64,000 nucleotides of DNA from Plazaster borealis (GCA_021014325.1 CM037459.1:19742501-19806500); one strand, 5' to 3'; counted from the stretch's first letter, positions 10,284-20,512 are shown. Numbers and translations: made by a program. The notes: generated from the sequence alone by a model not told the origin.

Positions 10284-10698
10284 CTACAAAGCGGAGCGAC
10301 AAAGAGAAAAGATTATGAGTTAAGAATTTTGAAAAACATGGCTGTGTTTACTGTATAGGTCTACAAACACATCTTCTTTTTTTGTATTTTTATATTTAAT
10401 TAACACACGAACAAGATCAAATAATTTTATTTGTTAGAGTTGTTGAAATGTATTAGAGAAAAGCATCTTTTGTTGAATTTGTTCAACAATCTGTTTTGTT
10501 TAGTTGTCTTTGTTTATTTGTCTACCTTAACAAGCTACAACTGATAATCGTCAAATTTATGATTTCCGATAAAGATTCTAAACTTCTGGAGTTTCTAAAT
10601 CAAACAAGATTATTTCAATGGCTGCTGCTGTCGGAACAGTGCTAGAGACATTTCACTACAACTAGTTTTGTAAAATAAGTCACAATACATCACTCTAA

Positions 10699-10997
10699 AT
10701 CAATAGACCCCTTGCATATGACGTCACACTCTCAAAAAGGAGGCAGACCATTGGACGATAGCTGTTCTTTGTGCGTAAAAACGTGCACGTGACCTCAGCG
10801 TACCTGTAGCGTTTCGCGTTATGCAAGGGCGATCTATTGACTTCTATAGACCCCTTACACAACGCACCTCCGAACAATGCGCGTCATATTGGGAGTCAAC
10901 TCTCTTTCGTTCATGTTTGTATACGATTTTGACACCCAAAACGACACCTAGAATATGCGCTTGTGAGTACGCTGCGCGTTGTGCAAGGGGTCTATAG
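10699..10997. repeat. MITE family F, two adjacent copies
   Basis: Two inverted-repeat units lie back to back. The first runs from AATAGACCCCTTGCATATG to GCAAGGGCGATCTATTG, the second from ATAGACCCCTTACACAACG to GTGCAAGGGGTCTATAGG. A third copy is at 13418-13575. They lie in an Shc intron. Confidence 0.75.
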
Positions 10998-11188
10998 GAA
11001 CATTATTTGTTTTTAAATACATGACCACTGGTTAAAAGAGCAGTCGGCTTCAAATGGATTGCAACAATAGTTGTTATGTTTACAGCTACAAAGATTAATG
11101 TGTTAATATTAAAGATGCAATGGGACACGTGGGACTACATGAACTGTCAGCAAGGGGATGCAATCCTAAGACGTGAAACCTGCGCCCA

Positions 11189-11366
11189 ATTTCACAAAGC
11201 TGCTTAAGCAGGACATTTTGATTAACAATTTTCTGCTAAGCAAAAAGGGAGCAGGATACCAGTCACAAATAGTACATGTGACATGGTATTTTGCCTTATT
11301 ATGTAGGTATAATTAGTTTTTGCTTAGCTACTTTTTGTGCTTAAGCAACTCTATAAAATTGGGCCC
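11189..11366. repeat. Fold-back element, family G
   Basis: Starts CCCAATTTCACAAAGCTGC and ends AACTCTATAAAATTGGGCCC, with internal GATACCAGTCACAAATAG. Member of the most abundant palindromic family in the window. Confidence 0.8.
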
Positions 11367-11619
11367 TGAAGATGATTTCAGAATGTTGTTAGACACCAAA
11401 AGCTGCTCAGGGCAAAAACATGTGGCTTAGCAGACACTGGGGCCCAGGGACGATATTCGTTCTTGACAAAAACTTCTGAACCCGTAGGCTCCAAACATGA
11501 GGAGGTATCTTGATGGCGTTTCAACTCTCGGAGTTATAAATTTCAAGGACCTTTTGGTAAATGGAGGAACTAAAAGCTATTTTTTCACCAGGCAAGTCTG
11601 TGTTCAGATAAAGGACTGA

Positions 11620-11925
11620 AATATCTCATCCCTGTGAAGCCAAAATGTCATGTGATTCTTTCTGTTTGTCACTGGTTCCCATTTCCGTTTTCGGAAATAT
11701 CGCATCCCTGCGAAGCCAAAATGTCATGTGATTCTTTCTGTTTGTCACTGGTTCCCATTTCCGTTTTCGGAAATTTCGCATCCCTGCGAAGCCAAAATGT
11801 CATGTGATTCTTTCTGTTTGTCACTGGTTCCCATTTCCGTTTTCGGAAATTTCGCATCCCTGCGAAGCCAAAATGTCATGTGATTCTTTCTGTTTGTCAC
11901 TGGTTCCTGTTTCCATTTTTCGGAT
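11620..11925. repeat. Minisatellite, 76-bp unit, four copies
   Basis: CATCCCTG recurs at 11627, 11703, 11779 and 11855, giving exactly 76 bp each time. The unit contains AAAATGTCATGTGATTC and TGTCACTGGTTCCC and is almost identical between copies, so the expansion is recent. It is intronic in Shc and lacks coding support. Confidence 0.92.
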
Positions 11926-12894
11926 TCAAGGTTGAAGTTGTATATTTAAAATACACTATAAATAAAAAAGACTTGATTATTTAGAATCCAAATGTACGAC
12001 CCTAAAGTTTGAGCAAACCAAAATGCAACAAAGTGGAAAACTTTGGTGGCAGCAGTCTTAACGGGAAAATGTCCATTGTTTACGTAGTTCTGAGCATGCT
12101 GCGCACACTTCCGAGAGCAATGGCTTAACCTGGCAAGTCTGCTGCCACCTAGCGTCCCCAAAAGTCTCCCATTGTTTTGGCCAAGTCCGAATTGGTGGCT
12201 TCAGCTACTGCTACTGCTACGACTACAGCTGGATTGCCTCGGAAGTAAAGGACGTAAATACCAACACCCTTAGCAACAGTCCTAGCTGTAGCCGTAGCTA
12301 CCAATTCGGATACGGCTTTTGAATCATGCGACCTTTTGACGATGCCGGGCAGTATCCCGTCCCTTCACCATGCAAACTTCATCAAGCATTAGCCATCACT
12401 CGAACATTTCAAGCTTACAGGCAGTCAGGCACTACTTAATTGTGTGTTAATTCACAGTGACGTCAATTTTCCAAGCAGCATAAAAAACAACAGACCTCAA
12501 CAACAGACCTTTCTATTGCGTTTCAACATTTAACACTCGTGGCTTGCAGAAAACAAATACTTTTGATGATTAATTCATTTCAGCATTTTTATAACCACTT
12601 GCGAATCATTATTTGGTTTTGATACATGTAATAATAACAAAAAAGTAATAATGATATCAATACTCTAATAAAGCCAACGTATCAACCAACAAGCTAGTCA
12701 AAAGAAGAACAAATACTAGAAAATGAAACAAGAAAATGACGATTCCAATCAAAAGCTTTCATCATGAGATATGTAAACTTTTGAATTACATTTATTCATT
12801 TAAATTGAGCAAATTCCATGTGAATATACTCCCATGCGCATTACATAAACTATGCTTCAAACATGCTCAGAGAGGGCGCTTCATGCAGCCGATC
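11926..12894. other. Shc intron with one short MITE
   Basis: An inverted-repeat element lies at about 12176-12321 with arms GTCCGAATTGGTGGC and GCTACCAATTCGGATA. It holds GCTACTGCTACTGCTACGAC and its approximate complement. The rest is AT-rich sequence without recognisable content. Confidence 0.55.
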
Positions 12895-13030
12895 CAGAAA
12901 CACCAGGGCGTGCCCCTTCTTTTTCGTGATAAGTGTCCTGGGTGTTTTACGCGCATGACACAACACACAGGACCTACAGCTTTATGTCCCATCAGAAGGA
13001 CGCTTGCTTCATGTTAACGAGCCCTATCGT
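12895..13030 (-). mobile_element. SINE family A fragment (body only)
   Basis: CACCAGGGCGTGCCCC, GATAAGTGTCCTGGGTG and GTCCCATCAGAAGGACG match the body of the minus-strand SINEs at 16085-16393 and 62430-62755. The tRNA head is missing. Confidence 0.65.
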
Positions 13031-13417
13031 GTCCCAACAAACCACAAACCATGACAATACATACACAGGGTGGCTCAACAAAAACGCTTACCCACTTTTG
13101 ACAGCCATTTTCACCTACTTAATACTCATAAGTTTTTACAATTATTTTTGCATTTTATGAAAGTGGTGACCAATGGGAAATCTGGAATTCGGCACAAAGC
13201 TGAAATGGCAGTGCGCATGAATTGCCTCAGAGCGGATACAGCATTCTGAAAGGGTTTTTTTTCTTACTCTGGTTCTGTTTGAAAGAGGAAACAAGATGGC
13301 TGCAGCCTCGGTTAAGGTTAGTACCAGGCAAACAGGCATACTACTCCATGCACTAAGAATCCTGCAAATTGAAACATGACAGTTAGTTCGAATGCCTCCG
13401 AGAGTCGTCTGAATTGA

Positions 13418-13575
13418 ATAGACCCCTTGCAATAACAAGCAACACTGCTAGCACGCTGAGGTCATGCGCATGTTTCTACGCGCCAAGAACAGCTATCGTC
13501 CCATGATCTGCCTCTTTTTCTCTCAGTGAGGGCGCTGTTTGAGAGTGTGTTGTCATATGCAAGGGATTTATTGGG
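13418..13575. repeat. MITE family F, copy 3
   Basis: Begins AATAGACCCCTTGCAATAAC and ends GTCATATGCAAGGGATTTAT. It contains GAACAGCTATCGTCCCATG, shared with the copy at 10699. Confidence 0.7.
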
Positions 13576-14084
13576 ATTAGGGAGGGGGTTGTTAGATTGC
13601 AATAAACCATACTTCTATCACCATTTTCAGGAAATGTCTTAAAACATTTTCGTCCTTGTAACCGCCATCTTTGTCTTTTTGTTTATCATCTTATTTTGTA
13701 CAGCCCTTTGTTCTTTTTGTATAGGCCCTTTATAAATACATATTATTATTATTAATTAACAAGATACTAATGATCAGACTGTGATATATTCTTGAGTTTA
13801 CATAGTTATTTAAGTAATGTACATAATCAAAAATTAACATTATTTAATCTCTTTACTCCTGAAGGTTAAAGAAATTGAATTGAAAAATGATTTTGTTGTT
13901 GAACAATTTAGAGATTCAATGATGCTGTCTTTTAAAGGTATTCTATCGAGATTTTTGAAAACTACAACTAAAAACATTTGTGAGTGATATTTCAGATTCG
14001 ACTCATTCAAAATTGAGATTCAGACTTGCATAAAGGAATACCCGCTGCTAAAATGTAGGATTTGAACTGCCTCTAGCCACTGGG
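13576..14084. other. Intronic stretch
   Basis: A SINE or LINE tail fragment (CCCTTTATAAATAC then ATTATTATTATT) lies at about 13725-13757. Nothing else is recognisable. Confidence 0.45.
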
Positions 14085-14220
14085 CAAGCTGGTGTAGTGA
14101 TAAGACATCTGCTCTGGAATGGCAAAGATGGTGGGTTCGAGTCCAACCCGAGTAATATGCCTGTGGATTTTTTTTTCACAGGACTCAGGAAAGTATTGAG
14201 TATACAGTACCTATGACACA
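14085..14220 (+). mobile_element. tRNA-derived SINE, family C
   Basis: A box GCTGGTGTAGTGATAAGAC and B box GGGTTCGAGTCCAACCC are followed by GTAATATGCCTGTGG, a T run and CACAGGACTCAGGAAAG. The same family is at 44808-45075 (an inverted pair) and 50495-50640. Confidence 0.75.
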
Positions 14221-14527
14221 TCGTCTTATGGGTAAAACATGGAATGGCAGTGTAGCCAATCAGAGGTGTTAAGGAATGTTAAGCTAGAATGGGCCTCATT
14301 TACATATCATGCACATTATGCAAACGAGGCTCAATGATAAGGCCAATCAGCAAGGAGGAAGATTGCATAAACTACATTCACATGTCATGCATTTGTAATA
14401 TGTGGCCTATCAGGAGACACGGGGGAGGGAGGGGAGGGATGGTGTTGAACCTTGCAGAATCTCATGCATATTATGCAAATGTTGCCTATCGGGTCAAGAC
14501 ACAGACAGAGAGAGAGAGAATGACGAC

Positions 14528-14825
14528 CTTTGTGGGACGATTTGGTTTTGCTGCCTTTTCTGCTCCGATTCCACGGTATCCTCAGGTTGTCGTACCCCGC
14601 CTCGAGAATCCCTCGCCAATCGGGGCTACTACTCTTGTGCTTGGCTAACTCATTGACCTTCTTGTTGCTGAGGCTCTGAGGGGGGCTGTCGTACAACAAC
14701 GGGGTGCAACGTTTGAATTGTTTACTGGGGGACGTTTTTTTGTCGCAGGGCGGTTTGAATGTAAATATTTCCAAGCTGGTTTCTGAGCTGCTACTACTCT
14801 GATGGCTGTGTACCCTGCGTACTAC
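14528..14825 (-). CDS. Candidate additional (alternative) Shc CH1 exon
   Basis: An open, GC-richer segment on the Shc strand, inside the intron between 17694-17892 and 10089-10283. It reads VVRRVHSHQSSSSSETS, LEIFTFKPPCDKK, LLYDSPPQSLSNKK, then GILEAGYDNLRIPWNRS and a basic SRKGSKTK tail. The upstream side is a long pyrimidine tract ending CCCGAG, a fair acceptor in phase 0. A possible donor (AAAG then GTCGTC, weak) ends it in phase 1. Those phases equal those of exon 17694-17892, so it could replace that exon but could not be added after it without shifting frame. LYDSPP and GYDNL resemble Shc CH1 tyrosine motifs, and YDN fits the Grb2 consensus. No homologue is recalled. It could also be an exon of another gene or a chance open frame. 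Confidence 0.4.
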
Positions 14826-14905
14826 CTCGGGTGGGGGAGGGGGGTGAAAGGGGAGGGGATGGGGGGAAGGGGGAAGAGAGAAAAGGGACAGAGGGACAAA
14901 AGGAG
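14826..14905. other. Strand-asymmetric G-rich / pyrimidine tract
   Basis: The plus strand is almost purely purine with many G runs (GGGGGAGG, GGGGAGGGG, GGGGGG), able in principle to form G-quadruplexes. On the minus strand it is a long polypyrimidine tract immediately before the candidate exon at 14528-14825. Confidence 0.7.
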
Positions 14906-16084
14906 TGGAGGACAGAGAAAGATATACAGAGAAGAATGCGTTTGGATGGATGCAAGCAATTAATCAAACAAAATATGCTGATTGGGCAGAGAGATGCGGT
15001 GTGTGATGTTACGGGAGGCTGTCAATTCCAACTGTGCTGGTTTATGGAACAGTAACCATTACAGTTTTAAAGGTGGGGTCAACCCCATAAGTTACACTGT
15101 TCCATGACTAGCGGTTGGATGGTAACTACATGTACCTCCACTGGAATTATATGCTGAAATGCCGCTCTAGTCTAAAACACAATCAGCACACTGCTAAGAA
15201 ATACATTACATTTATATTGCCAACAAAAGAGATAAACTAGATATCCATCGAAGGAAATGGTACCTTTTTAATTTGACATAACTGCAATTTTTTGTTTCTT
15301 TTTCCAGGGTTTGATTCATTTCTTCTCTTTTTGTTATATCTCACAATTGTTTTGATTGTTTACTTCGTAAAGTGTTTAACTAATTCTTATGTAAATTTTC
15401 ACTGCTTTGATGAATAATAAATAAAATAAAAATTTAAATAAAAAAATAAAAAATTAAAAAAAATACATTACAAGACCATTTGAAGTGGGAGTTTTGTTGT
15501 CAATTAACTGTTGACCTTTTTCCTTTTTTTCACAAAAAGATTGACCTTGTATAATCCACGGCATTTCCCGGCAGGCAAGATACTACATGAACCCTGGTCG
15601 AATGAAAATGTTTACATTGAATATCGTAACTACAACAAAAAAGAAAAAATTGTAGAAATAAAAGCTGAACAAGTTATGAGATGTGCCCCCTTTCTCCAAA
15701 TCAAAAGTTGATCAAAATCGCGAGGTGGAATGTGAAATGTTTATATTTTCTTTCTTCGAGGTGGCTACAAATCCTGCCTGCAGGAAGTCCAGGCTCTGTG
15801 GCTCATTTTGTAAACATGTGACATCACAGGTTACATGGTCTATACTTTCAAAGAATATGGAAACAGAAAACTAACCACACAAGAGCAGAAATGAGGATGA
15901 AGAATATTTTGAACAAACTGTGAAGTTCAGGGAATATAAAAGACGACACCTCTACACAAATCACATTAATTTATAACTACTCTGATTATACTTTCAAGCT
16001 ATGATTCATCAACAACAAAAACAAACTGTGCAACACATTAAATTTTGTATTTAGTTATTATTATTTATTCTGGTAATGAAACCA
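14906..16084. other. Intronic stretch
   Basis: A-rich low-complexity sequence occurs at 15410-15470 (AATAAATAAAATAAAAA). No exon or dated repeat was recognised in the rest. Confidence 0.4.
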
Positions 16085-16393
16085 AGGATTTACCTTAATC
16101 ACTGTAGATCGCAAGCCTGAGGAAGCCTATAAACAAGGGTGCTTGCTATGTAAACCGAAAACACCGGGGTTAACCCCTACTCTTCCACGATAAGTGTTTT
16201 GGGGTTCTTTTACGTACAATACCAACCCTAGTACACGGGACCTATACGGCCTAATGTCCCATCCGAAGGACACAGCAATGATGGTAAAGTCTCTTGCTCG
16301 AGGACAGAAGTGCCACGACCTGGACTTGAACCCCATTCTGATCATAAAACACTAGAGCTAGAGTCCGGTAACTGCACTGCCACGACACACCAT
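16085..16393 (-). mobile_element. tRNA-derived SINE, family A, alternative body
   Basis: On the minus strand the head (GTCGTGGCAGTGCAG, GGTTCAAGTCCAGGTCGTG) resembles other family A SINEs. The body (CCTTCGGATGGGACATTAGG, GGTTAACCCCGGTGTTTTC) and the tail (TTGGTTTCATTACCAG) are different. The same body is at 62430-62755 and in fragments at 12895 and 27955. Confidence 0.75.
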
Positions 16394-17693
16394 GTAGAGA
16401 AGTAAATGACAATCCTGTTCAAAGGTAGTTGATGATTCTATCTTTTCCTCCCGATTTCTGGCCCCCCCACCCCCCAACCTTACTAAACACAACAGTTAAC
16501 GCAACAAATGTACGTCAAATATTTACACAGGACAATTTCCTTATTGACTTAAGTGTGTTTAACCTGTTGTTAACTACTTTCATTATGACTTTGCCTTCCA
16601 TCATATTCCATTCCCTTCGAGTATGAAACTAGTGTTTTTTAGTTCCTGGTGTTTCCAACTCCTCTATTCTTCATGTGGACAGTTCTTCCTTGATGACTTC
16701 TAAATCAAATCTGGCCAGAGTGGTAGAGAGCAGCGCCCAATTTCAATTCTCTGCTTACCGCGTAATTCTGCGCTTTCGGTGCCTTAAAAGTACATACTTC
16801 TATGGGCCGATAAGATTAACGCATATGTAAATGAAGCAAATGGTTGACATGTCATTTTCATTTTCATGTTCTATTATTTTCTTACAACATAATTCAGTTG
16901 TCGGCTTGGTATAGGCTCAGTTTCATTTGACAAGCAAAGGAAAAATTACAATTGATGAAGCGTTTCAATTCAATAATGTTAACAAAACTACAAAGACCAA
17001 GTTCCATTACGTGAAAGTAAAAAGAAAGGCTGTACTTTTTGAGAATATTGATTTTCAAGAGAATAATGTAATACGCCACCAAATGTTTCTGGTTACTGTC
17101 CTGTGTTTGAGTAGTTCTCAGAAATTGTCTTGGGTCAGTGAATTTTACATCAGATACTTTTGTCTTGTCAGGGTCACCAAAATACTCCACAGTTAGTAAA
17201 TTTATAATAGAGATACCTAGCAAGAATGAGGCCACATGGGATGATTAATGACAGCATACCAACCATTCTCAGAGGATTGTACAACATGTTCCAAAGATTA
17301 CCAGTGCATTAATTAACTCAACATTTCGGATCGCTCACCAATCTGGTTCAAAAGTACTCGCACATTTTCCCTGGTGCTTTGACTCGCACCATCTTAGATC
17401 TTAAGGGCCATGTCACACGGGGGAAATTTACAGACAACCAGTTCCGAGCAATCTCCACGAAGAAAAGCCATTCACATTTCTATGTTCAAATCATTTTCTT
17501 GAGGACTGTAGGAAATCGTTAGAAAAAAAACTAACTCCTGTGCTAACGAAGTGTTCCTTTTGCATGCAGTGCTGGTGGTCACCAGTAAACAAATTGCCCC
17601 AAGTTCCAAGACCCGAGTATCCACAAATTAAGAGCCTCCAATGTTAACTAAGACATCCGAATTGAAAATAAAAACCATTCAGTTACTACTCAC
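16394..17693. other. Intronic stretch
   Basis: A family-G-like fragment with CGCCCAATTTCAATTCTCTG and GCTTACCGCGTAATTCTGCG lies at about 16733-16770. No coding segment was seen. Confidence 0.4.
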
Positions 17694-17892
17694 GTTGGTT
17701 ACTGAGGGGGTTGTCCAACGCCGGTGCATGCGGCGTATCGTCAATATCAAGGAGTTTACCCACAGCTGGCTGCCGCTGATTGTTGTTCACAAGGTGTTGG
17801 TCTCTACTCTCAAAGAGTGCGCCCTCTCTGTTGTCGTAGACTGGCGGTGCAGTGGGTTTAACTGCTAGCGGTTGGTATGCATGGTCCTCCAC
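17694..17892 (-). CDS. Shc: Shc adaptor exon: CH1 segment with a VYDNR motif
   Basis: The exon starts in phase 0 after acceptor TTCATGCAG (VEDHAYQPLAVKP) and ends in phase 1 at donor GTGAGT. It encodes TAPPVYDNREGALFESRDQH and continues to a mixed polar segment (GKLLDIDDTPHAPALDNPLS). VYDNR has asparagine at +2 from tyrosine and fits a Grb2 SH2 docking site. I recall no direct vertebrate counterpart for the rest, so the assignment rests on splice phase, open frame, position between two firm Shc exons and style of sequence. The 199-bp length shifts phase from 0 to 1, as the next firm exon (10089-10283) requires. Confidence 0.88.
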
Positions 17893-18029
17893 CTGCATGA
17901 ACACCACAAAAAATAACAAAATAACACGATGGTCGATTTATATTTTATCCTTCTCTTGGTAAACTTGGTCATGATAATATTCTGGCGAGTTCGGTCGATC
18001 TGTGCGATCGTCGATCTGCACAAACGCTA

Positions 18030-18245
18030 CCATAGGTGTGACCAAATATTTACTTGTATCATAAACTTGGGTGTGATCCCTGGCTACACGGCAGCTAACG
18101 GTTGTATGGCTTCTGAATGGCACCCCCGATCAAAGATATTGACATAATAGGGCTAATAGATAGCTCAGTTGGTAGAGCGCCGGCACATTAATCCGGAGGA
18201 CATTGGTTCAAATCCTGCTCTAGTCAATTTTTCTTTGTTCAACCT
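18030..18245 (+). mobile_element. tRNA-derived SINE, family B
   Basis: A box TAGCTCAGTTGGTAGAGC and B box GGTTCAAATCC at 18160-18226, followed by ATTTTTCTTTGTTCAACC. The part before the head (GTGTGATCCCTGGCTACACG, then GGCTTCTGAATGGCACCCC) is also shared with the copy at 24840-25075. The tRNA-like part is therefore internal rather than at the element's edge. Confidence 0.75.
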
Positions 18246-18372
18246 CAAATTATGTAAAAATTTGACCCAGTCAGTCTCCCTTGTGGTTTATTATTTGATA
18301 TGACAAATAATAACTTAAACACACAATAAAGGACAGTCAAATCAGTTTGAGTGATTTCAATCAAGTTGATCT

Positions 18373-18769
18373 TTAAAGGGTCTGTATACGTTTGGTAATA
18401 ACTCTGAAAATTAACGGCAATAAAAATTTACTTGGTAAGAAGTACAGCAGCTTTGGATAGTATAATGCATTTTGAAAATCTTTCCACTTAGAAGTACTGT
18501 GGTTATGGAAAAAGATATCACTTTTTATACCAACAAATTTGAATCTGAGAAGCGTTACTGACAGTAACGTTTCTCAGATTATGTATTCCAATTGCAGATT
18601 ATTCTTCCTGCGTGGACATAACCGCTCCAGATTTTCGGCAATATCTCAAAAATGCTACCGCCTTTTGAAATGAAATTTACACAGGTTAGTTTAACGGTAT
18701 ATATCTACAACTACATAGGATTGAAACAAACAGTGGGTTCCAATTACAAGACGTATACAATCCCTTTAA
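18373..18769. repeat. MITE family B, copy 1
   Basis: TTAA-bounded, with ends AAAGGGTCTGTATACGTTTG and AGACGTATACAATCCCTTTAA-like, shifted palindromic arms (ATGGAAAAAGATATCAC) and a central hairpin on GAGAAGCGTTACTG. Other copies are at 43858, 63194 and, decayed, 31267. Confidence 0.85.
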
Positions 18770-18825
18770 CAAATTGTGGGCAGGGTGTGACAAAATATCA
18801 CAAAGATGAGGGGGGCGGGGCTTAC

Positions 18826-18976
18826 CGGTATGTTTTGACAGCCCATGTACAGTCCAGCAGGGGGCGGTGGGGGATACGGCTCCTGTGGTAAGTTGGTGAA
18901 TTTATGGATGTCGTTGTAATACTCGGGGTCATCACCCCACGCAGATTCCTCTTCACCAAATATGGGCTCCGCTAAC
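18826..18976 (-). CDS. Shc: Shc adaptor exon: start of CH1 with the YYND Grb2 site
   Basis: The exon joins in phase 2 to the PTB exon 21383-21509 and ends in phase 0 at donor GTAAGC. It encodes LAEPIFGEEESAWGDD, then PEYYNDIHKFTNLP and a short proline run (YPPPPPAGLYMG). EYYND corresponds to vertebrate Tyr239/Tyr240 (QYYND), the conserved tandem tyrosines whose phosphorylation recruits Grb2. This is the best-conserved part of CH1 and confirms the gene's identity outside the two folded domains. The acidic stretch before it also fits the family. Confidence 0.94.
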
Positions 18977-19107
18977 CTGGATCAACCAACAGGAAGAGAA
19001 CGTTCAAGCACAGTCAGTGCTAAATTTAGAACCGTTTTTTCAATGGTTGCAATGCAATGCGCTGAGGGCAGTAATTCCAGAGAGGAACATTGTAAAGAAC
19101 AGAGACA

Positions 19108-19400
19108 TTAAGATGAAAATAGGTATGACTTGAGTTTACGTTTGAATTGAAGAATAGAGTTGCAAGTCTGAATGCTGAACGGTAGCGAGTTCCACCTTCT
19201 GGGTCCAGCTACTGAGAAGGCCTTGTCACCTGCATGTTTGAATGCGCCATGTATTTTTAAGTAACGCTCCGAGCGGAGGCCACTTTGGTTGAAAGTATTC
19301 AGCATTTTGAACTGATAGCTTTTTTGATTCCCAACTCTATGAACGAGACTTACACAGGCATGATATTTGACCCCTGAAAAAGGGTAGGAGAGTACAAAGG
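19108..19400 (-). pseudogene. LINE reverse transcriptase C-terminus (CR1/L2-like remnant)
   Basis: The minus strand encodes HGAFKHAGDKAFSVAGPRRW, NSLPFSIQTCNSILQFKRKL and KSYLF. This is the typical C-terminal end of a CR1/L2-type LINE ORF2 (pattern: F-S-V-A-x-P-x-x-W-N-S-L-P, then F-K-x-x-L-K-x-x-L-F). Upstream polymerase motifs are absent, so this is a 5'-truncated dead copy inside an Shc intron, in the same orientation as the gene. Confidence 0.8.
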
Positions 19401-19448
19401 CTAAATACAATATGACATAGGCTTTGATAGCCTTTTCAGGCTATTAAT

Positions 19449-19565
19449 AAATGGTGTGGGTAGCCGTGTTAGTCAGGTATTAGCAAAGAGGAAAATAAAA
19501 TGTAGCACTTTAATGACTAACTAGATATAAATATCTGCATAAGTAGTAACAACTACTTCATCATA
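19449..19565 (+). repeat. Repeat fragment with GTAGCCGTGTTAGTC
   Basis: Contains GGGTAGCCGTGTTAGTC, GCAAAGAGGAAAATAAAATG, TAGCACTTTAATGACTAACT and CAACTACTTCATCAT. This order of motifs resembles a retroelement end repeated widely in some vertebrate genomes. The family name is not certain from memory. Confidence 0.4.
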
Positions 19566-19625
19566 TATTAAATAAAAATCGTACTGAGGACTGTTTCCTG
19601 AGAAAAAGAAAAAATGGAAAACAGA

Positions 19626-20512
19626 TTAAAGGAACACGTTGCCTTAAAATCTCAAGAAATTTTGCTGTTTGGAAGTGTTCCATATCCTTATTAAGAGTTG
19701 TTCGTGCAATAACATGCCTTTAATGTGTTATAATTAGTGAATGGTGATTAAAAAACCCCAAACATTGCCATCTGACCCCGAGATCTGCCCCGCGAAACGT
19801 ATACGTATTTCCAGCCGTAAATACCACCGTCCATGTAATGGGCAAAATGCGCGACGAACAGTCATTACGCTAGTGCCGTAGTCAGTGGCCTGGTAAACCA
19901 GTCAGATCTCCTTGCTCTATGGTCAGATGAAAACCGGGTAATAATCTCATTTTCTAACTCGCTCGCAACTTGTAAACCGAGCTAAAGCTAGCTCAGTATT
20001 GGGTCCAAAATATCCAGCCAGGTATTTGCGGAACGGCCAGCCGCATATTCAGAATATTAGAACACATGCAGTACAGGGAGGAGACAAACTATCACATTTG
20101 GTTCACCTCCCTGTACTGCATGTGTTCTAATCGCCGGCTGGCTATATCGGGCCCAATACTGTGCTAGATTCAGCTCGGTGTTGGATATTTATTGGAATAC
20201 AATAAACAGATGGTAATCGTAACATTTTTAATAAAATAATTGCTCAGTTGTAGTTCAACAGCTGCGACTGGAAATAAGACTAATAGAATTTGTCCGCCAT
20301 TTATGGGAGTCAAAATCTTGACTCCCATAAATGGCGGAGCGTTTTGTTTCGCGAAAGTGAGCAAAAGCGAAGCATTTCTAAGGCACGTTTGTGTGGATAA
20401 TTATATTCTACTTTTTAAACATCTTTCCGACCGTGCTCATTATACATCAAACGCTTGTTATAGCCCAAAAGCGCCCAACAGCGCCCAACCCGAAGGCAAC
20501 GTGTCCCTTTAA
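19626..20512. repeat. MITE family C, copy 2, with internal insertions
   Basis: TTAA-bounded arms GGAACACGTTGCCTTAAAAT and CCGAAGGCAACGTGTCCCTT. A central palindrome at 20289-20340 (CCGCCATTTATGGGAGTC and complement) is analogous to, but different from, that of copy 1. It is longer than copy 1 because the left arm holds a further palindromic segment, including the hairpin at 20056-20131. Confidence 0.75.
20056..20131. repeat. Perfect 26-bp inverted repeat (hairpin)
   Basis: Arms 20056-20081 and 20106-20131 are exact complements (core ACATGCAGTACAGGGAGG) around a 24-base loop. It lies inside the family C element. Confidence 0.9.

Noticed and set aside
18153..18245. Functional tRNA gene
   Set aside because: The A and B boxes are present, but the cloverleaf is imperfect and the same unit recurs with identical flanks at 24982, 35875 and 51938, so it is a SINE.
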